From positions 62,001-126,000 of the forward strand of contig KV419415.1 of NCBI GenBank assembly GCA_001630475.1: 64,000 bases of DNA. Reading direction: 5' to 3'. The notes below the pieces were generated by a model. The model was not told the origin of the DNA and searched no databases. It worked only from the letters and a program-made list of their open reading frames with translations. The DNA is from Sistotremastrum niveocremeum HHB9708. Lineage: Eukaryota; Basidiomycota; Agaricomycetes; Sistotremastrales; Sistotremastraceae. The first letter of the stretch is position 1. Each line of letters starts with the position of its first letter. Shown here piece by piece: positions 44,783 to 57,083 of the stretch. The position numbers and the translations under genes are program-made.

Positions 44783-45631
44783 TCAAGAGCTGTTCTTCAT
44801 TTCGTCGGTGGGGAACTTGGAGAACGCGTCTTTCAATTTATCGAGCGGAGCAGTCAGGAATCCGACAATGGTTTCCAAAGGGGGCTGATTCGGTGCGCTA
44901 GGGTGGGCTCTGGGAGAGAATGAGTAACAGCATCGTATCAAATATTTGAGACGCACCTAGTGGGAACGAACTTCTTGGTTCGCTTGAACGAATCAGCGGC
45001 TTCCTGGCTTTCCTCCGCACTGAGCTTCTCTTCCAGAAGTGGTAGATCCGTGTTCTCTTCGTCGTCGTTATGAGGCTTCAGATGCTTCATCGTCTTTTCG
45101 AGCAATGCGTCGTAGTCAGAGCTGCCGGGAGTCAAAGACTCGAGGTCGGAGAGGTATTGTTTGACGTCCTGGTGTTCTTTGCGATCATGATCGGCGAGCT
45201 CCTTGCCCTTGGCCCCGAGATATTTCTCCATTAACGGATAGACTACAATCTCTTCTCCGACCGCATGGCTGTTTAATAGCATTTAAAAGAGTGATGAAAT
45301 AGCAACGTTGAGCTACGCACCGTGCGACCTCCCAAATTAACTGGCGCGCCCATCGTTCCTGGGTGTCGACGTCGCCGGATGCTTGTTGATATTTCTCATG
45401 ATATTCGTACATCTGAATGAACCCCAGTCAGAAAATCGATGCGCATGTATCGAATAAGCCATGACGACTGACCTCTTCATGATCATCCTTGATAGCTGCC
45501 GTCAATGCTCTGGTCGACATGGCGTTTCGAAAATTGAACTGTGATGAAAGAAGAAGATAAACCCGAGAGCGCTGGGCGGTCAAGAGTGATGGTCTGAAGG
45601 AAGCCTGAGCAAGAGCGAATGGTCGTGACAT
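44783..45631 (-). CDS. Hemerythrin HHE cation-binding protein
   Basis: Predicted di-iron (or other metal) binding four-helix protein. Exons 45473-45631, 45321-45412, 44957-45268 and 44783-44909; 229 aa. Ligand-type motifs occur in helix order: 'IKDDHEEMYEYHEKY' across intron 1, 'HAVGEEIVVYPLMEKYL', 'DHDRKEHQDVKQYL' and 'HLKPHNDDEENTDLPLLEE'. The N-terminal 38 residues are Arg/Ser/Gln-rich with few acids ('ASFRPSLLTAQRSRVYLLLS'), which could target mitochondria; a second ATG ('MSTRALTAAIKDD') would give a cytosolic form. Possible roles are oxygen, iron or nitric-oxide handling, known only for some family members. Confidence 0.85.
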
Positions 45632-46437
45632 AGGAGCTTTATAGACATAATGAGCGCGATGGAGGAGGCTGAGGAGCGCATCGAGGAGACGGAAGAGAAA
45701 ATAGGCTGGAAATTACGTCATGGCTCTGTCATTGCCTTGAAGCTCCGCTTCTATTTCCGAAAAGACCACATCATTCCTTCGCACTACGATTTCTGATTTA
45801 TACAACTTCTATCAGACTTACTTGTACGGTCAGACGGCTCAGATGTACAGGTTCAATGGTTTTGAGATATATTTGTGACGCTTGAAAGCTTTGGAGCTGA
45901 CTGAGAAACATTGGATTTGTCAACAATGGACCTCCAATTATCGTTGCTTCGTCAAAAATCCGAACGCTGGCACGCTTCCTTCGAGCAGCGAACGGCCAGC
46001 GGATCTCAAAGAGACGGAAGTATCCAAGGTTCAGATTGGGAGTTTTACAGTTGAGGAGATGCCTCAGAGGCGCTGCACTTGTGTGCCCGTGCGGCTGCTT
46101 TAATTCTTGAATGCATAGGTCTGATCGGTCAAATCATTTGTCGGATATCTTTTCCCGTGAATTTGGTACATGTAAGGGTTTGGAGGCGAGGGCTTGGAAA
46201 GTGCCAGTAAATCTAGACCCTCAAATTCCACCAAATCAAGTAGCTACACGTGGCCGATTCGCCCTCACACCGGAACTTCAACTCGCAGTGGATTCTTGAG
46301 ATTGCACACGAAAATAGTAGAAGACATAATTTTCTCCCGAATTTTCATCACCTAACAGCACCGTGAAACGAGGCCGATTTAAAGTGAGAGAGCGAGCGTG
46401 AGAAAACGACTGCCGAGCCGATCGGAGTCCGAAAGAA
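45632..46437. other. Divergent intergenic region
   Basis: About 800 bp between two gene starts. Only short frames; no clear core promoter motif. Confidence 0.35.
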
Positions 46438-48665
46438 ATGAGCAAACACGAAACATCAACAAATCCTGAGATCGAACTCTCTCTGGACCACTCCCGCACT
46501 CCCTCCCAGCAACGACTCACGACAGCTCAAGTTCAACAATCCTCGTCGTCTTCAAACCGTAATTCACTTACGTTCATCACTTACTCGTCTCCCCCTATCG
46601 ACATCCCGGCAATCGTCGGCACGCAAACAGACGCATGGTGTGCGGTCCGATCAACACTCGTATAATTGGTACTGGAAGGCCGACTGATACTACATCATCA
46701 ACTTCTGGAGCGACTGGGTATCAGAGTGCTGTGAATGAGATGGGAGAGGCTCCAGAGGATGGAATTTCGCAAATTACGAGCACCAGTACAGCGGTGGAAA
46801 GCGAGGCAGTGGGAATAGTCGGAAAGGATGCAGCTATCGTCGATTTGACAGCCTCACGGAGCGAGGAACCAGTGTTCATTAAAGCTGAGTCCCCCCCTGC
46901 ATCAGTTCGACTACGACTTTCGTCAAGGTCCGTCCCCTTATATTCTTCGTGTTCGATTACCCGACTCACCCGGTTTTCAGAAGGAAACAGCGAATCGACC
47001 ACCGAGCTTCCCCATATTCTCCATTATCCACCTCTATCGTTTCTAAGCCCCCCTCTTCTGCTATCAGCCCTGTAGATGGCGAATCGTCTTCTCAGAACGC
47101 CGCTCAGCCAACATCGTCCGCTCCCGATCCCGATTTCATCACCGATGCACTTCGTGCGACCGGTATCATCGAAGCATCTCTTAGCAATCCTCCTCAACGA
47201 ACAAGTGAAGACGAGAGAATAGCAGAGCTACAACGGGATCCGTATGTCTTACGATTCGACGAAAGTACCGTGACGTGCCGATTATGTAATGGGAGGATCA
47301 AGCTTTACGGTCGAAAGCATCATATAAAAGCATGGGTAACTCATAAGCAGACCTTTATCCATGAAATCGAGTGCGTTGTGATCTTTATATACATCATATA
47401 ATGTTTACTGATCGATGCTGATGTCGGGTTTCCAGCGACCTGGATAAGGCACCCCCTCCTCCCCCTCCCCTTCTTCCCCCGCCGCCCCCGCTTGAACTTG
47501 TTCACCCTACTCCCGCTCCGCCACCCAATCCTATCCGAGTTCGAACGAAACCTGCCCCGCGTCAGAGTGAGAAGTCGCGGATAGAGGAACTCAAACAAGA
47601 TGCGCAAGTCGCCGGGTTCGATTCAAACTCCGTCACTTGCGGATTCTGTCAACGAAAATTGCGCACAGGGGGAAGTCACAATCTAGGCGCATGGCATTCA
47701 CATAAGGTAACTTGCACAATAGTCAAGTGAGTATATTATTTCTCTTAAATCGGTGAGCAAATTAATTAACAACGAATACAGTGCGGTCGCACCACCGGCG
47801 GTGCGAAATCGGACTACCGAAGCTGAGCGCATTGCAGAGCTTCGGGCAGATCCGAAAGTACTCGATTTCAGTTCGGATCGTGTGACGTGTGCTCTGTGTG
47901 GGCAAACGATCAAATTGAGCGGACCACATTATCTGACTACGTGGAATCGTCACAAATTCGCTTGTCATAACAGAGAGTGAGTCCAGATGATTTTATTCTT
48001 GCTCCGTTCATTTATTTTTCCCTAGCATGGTCAAATCGGAGAACGTCGAAGATAGCGCAAGTCTTCTGGTGCAAGCGCAACCCCCACCGGGCACAGCTTC
48101 GGCACCACCCGGGCCTGTCCCCTATAACCCAATGCCTCCGCCACCCGATATCAAACCCGTCTTCAATCAATTACTCCTCAATCCTCGACCTCAGCCTATG
48201 CAGTTCCGACCAATCTTAAACTATACTCTTCCTCCTCCATGGCTTCATTGGTCTCTCCTCCGCAGCTACGCCAGTAATCGCTGTCCCGTCGATGGAAAGA
48301 CTCCCACCGAACGCGACCCCCGGTCAACTTCTCACATCCCAACGTCAGCAACTCCAAGCGTCGCACCTGCTTCCCCAAGCCCGATCACCCCTTCTCACGA
48401 ACCTTCGGAGAGTCAGAGTAAGGATCCTGTCGATACACCCACTGCTTCAGGATCGCGGACTCGTCCGACTCCATCACCTCAAAAAGGCGCTATACCAATT
48501 GCTGAGCCAATCAAGCCTCCACCATGGTACAGCCAATCACTTATTCCCATTTCGCCGAGTACCCCGAAAGCCGCCTCCCCTCACTCGATTCAGCACACTG
48601 AATCCGACTCAACATCGAATCCGCGCTTAACCGAAGATCTGGATGTAACTATGGCAAATCCATGA
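46438..48665 (+). CDS. Protein with three BED-like zinc modules
   Basis: 654 aa. Exons 46438-46637, 46679-46927, 46981-47370, 47436-47726, 47782-47976 and 48026-48665; every intron is phase 2. Three successive exons each carry one copy of a module of the form R-I-x-E-L-x-x-D-x-x-V-x-x-F ... V-T-C-x-x-C ... W-x-x-H-K: 'VTCRLCNGRIKLYG', 'VTCGFCQRKLRTGG', 'VTCALCGQTIKLSG'. The first copy ends 'WVTHKQTFIHE' and lacks the final Cys seen in 'WHSHKVTC' and 'WNRHKFACH'. Spacing recalls BED/C2H-type fingers, so nucleic-acid binding is plausible. Pro-rich linkers ('PPPPPPLLPPPPP') and a Ser/Pro tail surround them. No known family was recognised with certainty. Confidence 0.72.
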
Positions 48666-50720
48666 TCTTCTACTTTGTTCTTCTTTTGTCTTCTCCTTTC
48701 CACGGTTGTTTGAGTCGGTGTCGGTGGCGTAGTTCTAATGCTATTATTATTGGATATATGTCTGAGCATGCTGTGACCTTTGCACTTCGGTTCCTGTACA
48801 GTCCCAATATGTTTATCTCACTCGATATCTCAGTTTCATTCTGACTTAAATTTGACTCTTAAGGCGTGTTTGGCCTTTGAAGTCTCTTCAACGCGGAACT
48901 CGTGATAGAACATCCGCTATAGATGTCCGTACCGTCATTTGCACGGTCGGCATTCGTTCATTTTACCAGATCCAATCATTCAGATGTAATTCACCGAGTC
49001 AAGACCGATCATCCGGTCGATGCATCGTTTTCGAAGCAGCCGCTATGCACAAACAAAGAGTCTGAGATGGGAAGCCTTTCCGCAAGGAAACGGTTCCATC
49101 TCATAACGATGACATCGATTGGCTTTAATTGATATCGCCAAAACGGCATCGCACAGAGCTCATGAACAATGACATCTTCGACGGCGTGAAAAACTGTCGA
49201 CGCTCGACCTCCCGCATACAATGAAGAAGCTATCAAGTCCTCGAATGAGGGCCTGTTTGCCTCCTCGGGTGAGAGGCGTGTAAATTTACGTCGCGCGATC
49301 GAGGTTCGGGGGATCAGACATTTATATGCTACTGTTGCGGGTCGTCGAGTCGAGAGGGGGTCTAAGAAGGAGACTCCATATATCGACCATCGGCCAGAAA
49401 TCGATCCGTCGGTCTTTATGTAGGCTTTGATCGAAACTAGGCGTTCCTTGCGCGCTATCAATCAAGGGGTATCGCAGGGTCACATGGGAACCCAAGATCT
49501 TTTTGATCCCGTTTCTCACAGCTGAAGACATGGAACGGCAGTCCTAAGCGCATTGACCCGCAAAGCGGAGCCGACGTCGTCAATACCTGCCAGCCCAAGT
49601 GCCCCAAAACGTAGATAAAGCGAGGCATACGAGAGCATTGATCGATTTAGGGGGCTATTTGGTTAAGGAGACCTCACTGAAAGGGCATGACTCTGCAGAA
49701 GGTGCGAAAACTGGGGCGTCAGCTGATTGTAACATTCCAGAAGGCAAGGCGGGTTACGTTGCCGCTGATGGGGTTCCATTAGTCATTCGGTGGATCCTGA
49801 CCTTGACTCCCTTGGTCGGATCCAGTATGCACTATGCGGGGAGCATCCAGACGATCGGTTCGCTCAATGTGTTTGTCACATGTATCGCGAGGAAGAGCTT
49901 TCTTATCGACTTCGAAAAAATATGTCCATGTTAGGAGATGAAACAGAAAGAACTTCGTGCAAAAACCCCAATTTTCCATCCAGTTTACGACAAGATATCA
50001 ATGCTTTTAGGAAGGTGTGACTTCAATGTGGACAGATCGCGTCACGTGGGTCCATCACATTTTGTAAACAAAGGGTGTGTGAAGGACATTTCGAACTCCG
50101 CTCTCTCACATTTGGCTCTAACACAGACGCCATCCACATTCTCTCCCTCTTTTTTTCAAGAATCGGTCCGATATTCGAAAAAAAATACTTTGAATGACTG
50201 CGATTTTGATAGCATCCCTTTCGGTAGTGTCGGAACGCCGATAATGCGTGGACAGCTCTCAAATTGACGAGAACCAAGTTCGGAACCTGGGATAGCGCGC
50301 ATATGTCGTGCGTTATCGAAAGGCGTTTGTTCTAGGGACCTATCTATTCAACGCACAGGGCTCGCTAACCTTCTTCAATTACTAACTGAACCGGATGATG
50401 TACCCATCCGTTTGTCTCCGCTCCTGAAAATTTAATGTTCATCAGCTTTTTGAGCTCCGACACGGCACCACGTAGAGAACCTAGTTCTGGGATAAGACGC
50501 CCTGAGATTAGATGATGCATATATATTGCAATCCCCTTCTCCTATCTGGTTGACAAGACCGACGATGCTTCGATAACTTCTCGATTGTTCCGGAGGCGGG
50601 GAGTTTACCTTCCTCGGCAGCTCGATCTCTTAAAGTCCCGTTGGACCTGCACAGTCGTCACACCCTTCTCGTCCCGCCCACATCTTCGCTGGACAGTGCG
50701 ACATCGTCTCTCATCCCAGG
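48666..50720. other. Intergenic region
   Basis: About 2 kb. The longest frame, 150 codons on the minus strand at 49009-49461, has balanced composition but no motif, no splice partner and no recognisable relatives, so it is left uncalled. A pyrimidine-rich stretch lies before the next gene's ATG (about 50600-50720). Confidence 0.35.
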
Positions 50721-52143
50721 ATGTCTCAGTACTCAGGTCTATACTCTTCATCCACCGACCCCAGAAATCACCTTCCAGGCCGCTATGCTACATACGACCA
50801 CCAAGAATCGTATGCGAGCTATCCATCAGCGCTATCATCACCATATGAATCATCAACTGCTTATTCGTCGGGGTCATCGTTGGCAACCGCAGCCTACCAC
50901 AGAATGGGGTCGAATGACTATCCAACCCCTGCTGCGAATCACAACGACGGGCAAGATTTTGCTTCTCGGACTTCTTCGAGAAGCTCCTATTATACGATTC
51001 CTCCGGAGAGAGAGTTGAATTTTTGGGGTCCTGTGAGTACGTGACACCTGGGGTATCACAAACATCTAACGGTGAATGCAAAGACTCAGATTGGAACACC
51101 CCTTCAAGCTCATCCGCAAGAGCCATCCGCTCGAATCGAGTCACCATATATTCCTTCCTACTCCTCTCCCCACTCCCCTGCCTCGATGTCTATGACACAC
51201 CACACTCCGGAACTCACGAGGCCAGGCATCTCTGAAAACGAGGTCTCGATGATCTCACCCTCATTTGGCTCCGCATTGTCGACACCTGAATACTGGCCCT
51301 CGCCACTTCTCTCGTCTATCGCTGGAGAAGAACAGACTCCTCCGGTCTTCGCAGAATCACCAGCCCCTTCGACAATGTCCTCCTTTATTGAGTCCTCCCA
51401 CCCTTCCTTATCGGCTGAACTAGAACTTCCGTTCTCTCCTTATCGAGATATGAACATCTCCATTGGCCCGGAATATCCTCAGCAGCTTCGATCAGTCTAC
51501 CCACCAGCAATGGCTGGCCAGAGGTGGATGCATCCCTCTTCTCTTATTCTCAACTCGTCCTCCGACACTTCTGACACCGAAGGAGAAAATTCGCTCCCCC
51601 ATATCCACGGCGCGAGTCCCTCCGATCATCGCGCTGCTCCCAAGAGACCCTTCGCACCACGCCGTCCTTCGAAGAAAGTCGACTTGGATATTCAGCCAGA
51701 TCTGCCTCAACTTTCTCGAAAGACTGTTATCGAGAAATACATGAAGATGACCCCAATAGGTGCGGATATGTTCGAGTGTAACTGGATTAATCCAGTGACT
51801 GGCATTCGTGGTTGCCAGTCCGGAGTCGGGAGGCCACTTGACGCCCCGCGCCATTTTCTGCTCCATTATTTCGATGAGCTCGAGTATGTCGCGAAGCGCC
51901 TCATATCAATTGAGGATGCTCCGGTCATCACAGCCTTTCGCTCCAACGCCGACCTTCTCAGCAAAACCAGAGTCCCCTTCTGTGCAGACTGCGGGAAACG
52001 TCTGAGTCGCCCGGACGCTTTGAAGCGTCATCTAAGGACCCCTAGTCATCAAGCGGCTGTGAGGAGACCACAGCTTCGCAATGGTAAGTGCATATTTCAT
52101 ATGCAACCTCTCGTCTAATGTGTCCCTAGTTCGACCGTCTTAG
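50721..52143 (+). CDS. C2H2 zinc-finger protein, probable transcription factor
   Basis: 441 aa in exons 50721-51032, 51084-52083 and 52130-52143. The first 300 residues are Ser/Pro/Tyr-rich and disordered-looking. A C-terminal finger reads 'CADCGKRLSRPDALKRHL' followed by 'RTPSHQ' (C-x2-C-x12-H-x5-H). About 70 residues before it, 'FECNWINPVTGIRGCQ' and 'APRHFLLHYFDELEYV' look like a second, atypical Cys/His unit. This layout fits a sequence-specific regulator. The last exon is only 14 nt ('VRPS' and stop), supported by a clean GTAAGT donor and CTAG acceptor; without it the protein would read on for a few codons. Confidence 0.78.
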
Positions 52144-52356
52144 GAGCTTGAGGATAAGTGTATCATACATGTAAACATGAAATGAAAAAAAGAATTCTTT
52201 TTGTTTACTGCTGTACTTCTCTTCCTATCTCTCTTCTCTCTTTTACGGATCGATGAACTATTGTACACGTTACGAAGATGCTGGTTCCACTCAATGTTAT
52301 GAGCACATCCGCTACTTCAGAAGAATGATGAATGGCTTCGACGAAGCACATCGTTC

Positions 52357-53665
52357 ACTGGAAGTATTTTAGTGCGTAGTCAATCAACATGCCTCCCCAG
52401 ATGAAGTAGCCCATGGTGCCGTTCGACTGTAACATGAGCAGCGATTGGTCATCATTCATCACCGCGATGATTCGGCACACTTACGACAAACTTGTTCATA
52501 CAGTCCTCCTTATTGTCAAAGTCCACTGTGGTTAACTGCCAAGTAAGATGGATGATTGCACTTCCAACACCTATAATAAAGTAGGCAGGGCCCTGGCGAT
52601 TTGACAAGCCGGCAAATATCATTCCAGACACAAGACAGAAAGCAAAGAAAGAAAGGATAGGTCGTATGTGAGCACCGAAGAGGACCGCTGTTGACCCGAC
52701 TCCTGCTTTCAAATCATCTGAGCGATCCTTTTCGGAAACAACATCAGTCCTCTCCGACAAAGCCGGTCTTTGAAAAGAATTACCTGCATTGCATATATAG
52801 TATCATAAATGATGATCCAGCTGCGGTGAAATTCGTCAGCACAGGCACCTTTGTGGACAGAGGTCTTATCTATTTACCAGGTAATCGCAAATGAGAAAGG
52901 CCCAATCACATCCAAATTGATCGACTTCGTGATCTGCTGCCATGCCACAACGAGTCCGGCAGCTGCCGAAAGTCCTGAAATCGAGTTGAAAGGTTGGAGA
53001 TGCAGCGGATATGAGAGATTTACCGAGCCATAATTGTGGCCAATTAGTGATGCGCTTAGCAAGTGGATACAAGCCATGGAATGGAAAGAAACCCGCCAGG
53101 GCCGCAGGTATGCTTTCCAATCAGAAAATGATTTAGATCCAAACTCAAAGCGGAACTTGCGCACTCACACGACGGGATCTGCGAGCACATAAAGGAGAAC
53201 AAGACATGCGGCAGTCTGTATCAGAAGGAATATGGAAGCGGCTTGCACCGAGATTGCTCCCGAGGGTAAGGGGCGCTTGCGTGTGCGTTCTGGGTATCTC
53301 GGTCAGAGAAGGTTTCGCACCGCTATTTGGAGCCTTACCAACTTGGGCGTCGATTTCTTTGTCACATATATCGTTCAATGTGCAAATTGTCGTATGTACC
53401 AGGCAGCTGGCAATGAAGAGACCAGCGATGTTCCTGGCCAAAGCCACGGGCGGCAGGGAAGAGCGATATGCTGCCATAGTTGCTCCCCAAGCTAAGCGGA
53501 TCAATCTCACACATCATTCCGCATCGACGTGGCTTGTGAAAACTTACCGCATGGCCAGAAAATAAACAAGGTACCCAAAGGGAACCGGCCAACCCGGGCG
53601 AGCTGAAGATACGGACGAAGAGAGAACGCAGAAGAATCAGGAGCCATGGGTGTTGGAGATTGCAT
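52357..53665 (-). CDS. UbiA-type aromatic prenyltransferase
   Basis: Integral-membrane transfer of an isoprenoid chain from a diphosphate to an aromatic or similar acceptor. Eight exons with 50-60-bp introns, about 330 aa. First Asp-rich motif 'NDICDKEIDAQVERTRKRPL' (NDxxDxxxD) and second 'YDTIYAMQDRSDDLK' (YxxxxxxxDxxxD), both spanning introns, bind the magnesium-diphosphate. Hydrophobic segments alternate as expected ('LFIASCLVHTTICTLND', 'ILSFFAFCLVSGMIFAG'). The model joins exons such that 'RKRPLPSGAISVQAA' is restored. It could be COQ2-like or, given the neighbouring P450, a secondary-metabolism prenyltransferase; the usual Cys-Thr before ND is replaced by 'CTL', which does not decide it. 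Confidence 0.87.
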
Positions 53666-54903
53666 GTGAGAACGTGAACAATGTTTCACGTCCATACGGA
53701 TGCAAGGTATATATATCACTCCAAAATCCGAAGAAGGCGGCCAGATCGTGTTCTACCTTGTCCAGATCTCCGCTATCAGACTGCAATGTCTCGGTTGCCA
53801 CCCCTTTCAAAGAAAACAGAGCTGTCGATAATGGTCCTTGTTTAGAGCAGAAACTTTTGCGGATGGGGTAACAATAGGTACACCCTGAAATGAACAGATC
53901 CGCTAAGCAAACAGTTCCATCACCAACTTATTCTGGGTAGCTCAGTGAACTCTGTCCAAGCCGTATCCACTTCGATCGTTCTTGTGGTTGCTGTGCCGGA
54001 GAGATAGATGAGGACTTCTTCAGGCAGCGAGGGTCATGATCCGCCGAAGTACTGAAAGCTTTTTCCTTCGTTCCGTTCGAAGGCATTGCGCTAGGCCCGC
54101 TAGGGGTAAATAAAAAAAGGGGCGACGACAGTTTGATATAGATGCTACGAGTATTCTGTGAGACACCCGAAGAGAGATCTTAAGTTTAGGTTATCTGTTA
54201 CTTTTGCCGCGGATTGACAGTGAGGCCGTGGGATAATCAACACGCAATGCTTGCATTGCGTCGGCTCGGCGTCAAAGTAAAGCCAAATTAATGCTGTCCA
54301 GAAGAGGGAAGGGCCGGATTTTGCCGAGTTTCTCCTAAGTTGGTTCGAAATCCAGTACTATGCCTAGGAAAGCCAAGGAAAGCATCGTACATTTTGGTTA
54401 CTAGAAACGACCGAGAACGCGTACATGAATATGGCAAGTAGTCCTTTTTCTGAACCATCATACAGAGCTGTTGCGCTCTGGGCATTTTTGAAACTCCGAT
54501 ATAAGGGACGTCGCTGCAGAGGTTCAAGCTTTCAAGCGGAAGCATTCGTATTCCCCTCTCTTGCCATTCACAAGTTCACACGTTCACGGCCCACGTTGTA
54601 ACTTTCAGCCGCTCAGGCAAGAAACTCCATGAGGAGATAAAGTTGTGATTTTTAAAACAATTCAGGAGACGGTGCTCAATACAAAATCGACACGCAGAAT
54701 ATAATAACACCTTACAGTAACGATACAAAGACAATGTGGTATCTTCTTCTTGTTGCTTCAATCTCGTCTCGCCCATGCCATCTGTATATGATCTGCGTGT
54801 TTCGCGCTACGCGCAACAATCGAAATCGGAAATACCTCTGGTTCACTGGAAAGAGAAGAAGAAGCTTCAGTCCTCTACGAATAACCGTGAGAAACTCGAC
54901 GAC
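53666..54903. other. Intergenic region
   Basis: About 1.2 kb between the P450 3' end and the prenyltransferase start, both on the minus strand. No gene or repeat was recognised. Confidence 0.35.
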
Positions 54904-57083
54904 TCACACGTTAACTCCAGCTCGCCAAGGGACAGTGTCGGGGTCGACATCCACATCGATCCCCTTGTCGTCCTTTGCCTTGGATATCTTGAACGCCCAC
55001 AAGAGATTCGCAATTGCTCCCCACAATATTTGACCTGCGACGTAATTCCCAGGGCATTCGCTGGGGGAAAGCATGAGAAAGGAAGGTCGGAGACACGAGA
55101 CAGAAACCTACCGACGACCGAATCTGATATACCGATTAACCTTGAGCCATACATTCACGTAGGAATAACATACCCGAATGACCAATGACCGTCGACGAAA
55201 GAAAATTCTGGATCCAGTTTGCCTTCAGGAGTAGCTTGATAGTAGCGTTCTGGTTCGAAAACTCGAGGATTGGAAAAGTTGTCGGGATCGCGATGCATAT
55301 TCCAGACTGAGGGCTATCACCCAAAGTCAGTCGTATGCTTTGGATGACGTGTCTCGTCACTCACGAATATCAATGTGCCTGCTGGGATCTGAGTTGTATG
55401 TCTTATCAGCGATCGATATCCACTGATAAATTGAACGAATACGAACTTCGTAACCTTTGAACGAATCGTCTTTCGTCGCCATATGCGGGAATGCCAGCGG
55501 CGTCACCGGAACCCATCTGAGCGCCTCCTTCACGACAGCAGACATATACGGCAGATTTGCACGGTCTGTCCAAGAAGGAGGAGAGTCTCCTAGAACATCA
55601 TCCAACTCCTTCTGAGCCCGTTCGACGAAGTTGGGCCAGTTCACGCAGGCGAGCATGAAGCAATGGAGAACGCATGCGCTGACGAAAGTCCTGCAATTCG
55701 AAGTCAGAGACATAGCGATACTTTAAAACGGCGCACTGACCCAGCCTCGAAAGCACTTCCTCCCAGCTGACGACCATTCAGACTTTTAATAGGGGAAAAT
55801 TGAAGTTGGGGGAGCTTACATAAGCGATGGAAAGATCGTCAAGGCCAGACTTTTCCTGCGCTTCCCACGCCTTCGACAGGAAACATTCTTCGTTGTTGAT
55901 GTCTTTCGTTCGTTCCTTCACTTCAAGAGCCAGGCGAGTGAAGAGCTGAATATACTTCAATCATTTGGTCGCATCCATGAATGGCTGTCTCACGTCTGCT
56001 TCTTCCATGTGCTTCTGGATGGCAGTCTGGCGCCAAGGAGCCAAGGCATCCGGCAATTTCTCCATCCACGGAAATGTGCTGGGTAAAACTTTGAGAGCTG
56101 ACTGATAAGCAGTTTCATGTTTTACTTACTCGACCCAATGCATACCGGGCAAGCCCTACATATCCGTAAGCAAAGAGAAGACTTCTCAGAAGAAAAATAC
56201 TTACGTCGAGATTGAAAGATTTATTACTCTTGATGATCGCGTTGAGATCTTCCTCTCGACCTTCAACAGGAGTCCCGTATACGATACCCATGATCAGACC
56301 AGAGGTAAAACGGGTCAGATTTACGGCGTATTCTTCCGGTTTGGTGATCATATCGAAAAGGAGTTTCTTGATCTGTTGATCCTGTCGCCATTGGTACGCA
56401 TGCAGAGCTAAGATTTGACTTAGGATATTCATATGTGAAAAGGTCTTCAAGCGCGGACCTTCGGGACGAAACATTAATTTGAACATCGCACGCTGCCTCC
56501 TGAACTCCAAGCCATCCGATAGCAGGAGGAGACGCCTGTTGTTCGAACGATAGTGCGTCGCATAAATACTGAACTTTCTTGCTGAATAATTATTAGCACG
56601 TTTTGCTAGCTGAAGTCCACATAAGAATCTGCGAGAAACTTTCGTCGTGATTGGTGTACTCACGAGTTCCTCCGCGTCATTGGGATCGCTGAGCAGGAGG
56701 ACATTCTCTCCCATGATACGGAACCACGCCACAGGACCTACATCGCCGTCAATACCCGTCTTCATTTCTTCAAATACGCTCGAACCGTATTTCAAGGCCA
56801 TTTTCTCGAACCATTGCCAAGTACAAAGGTTGGGAACCTGAAGCGTATTTCCTGTCATTTCGAATGTAAGGTCGTTCGATACAAGTGGCTAAGAATCTTG
56901 CATACCTATTATAGGCAACCCGAATGGGCCAGCGGGACGTTTCTTTGGTATCCAATAAGCCCCGTATGCGCAGATGAGGCCAACGGTAACAAAAGTCAAG
57001 AATGTTTGAGTATAAGGATGAGAATATATTGCTGTCAATTGATCCCGTTCAGGGTACACTTGCTTGTTGACGGTGGAGTTCAT
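54904..57083 (-). CDS. Cytochrome P450 monooxygenase
   Basis: Multi-exon, membrane-anchored P450. N-terminal anchor 'FLTFVTVGLICAYGAYWI' then Pro hinge 'KKRPAGPFGLPIIG'. C-helix region 'RRQRAMFKLMF'. K-helix ExxR in 'VVKEALRWVPVTPLAFPH'. Heme loop 'FGRRECPGNYVAGQ', split by a GTAGGT intron, with the Cys ligand. The I-helix region reads 'LGGSAFEAGTFVSACV': compared with the usual AG-x-D-T-T it is two residues short and lacks the acidic residue; a splice junction falls exactly there, so the model needs checking. It lies on the same strand as the UbiA gene. Substrate unknown. Confidence 0.85.

Noticed and set aside
49009-49461. 150-codon minus-strand frame
   Set aside because: No motif, no splice partners and no family resemblance; a frame of this length can arise by chance.
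48861-49670. Two TTAAGGCGTGTTTGG-like and TTAGGGGGCTATTTGG-like stretches as possible transposon ends
   Set aside because: They are in the same orientation and only loosely similar, with no target duplication.
53930-54000. tRNA-like 'GTAGCTCAG' text
   Set aside because: No T-loop motif or acceptor-stem pairing could be found at the right distance.
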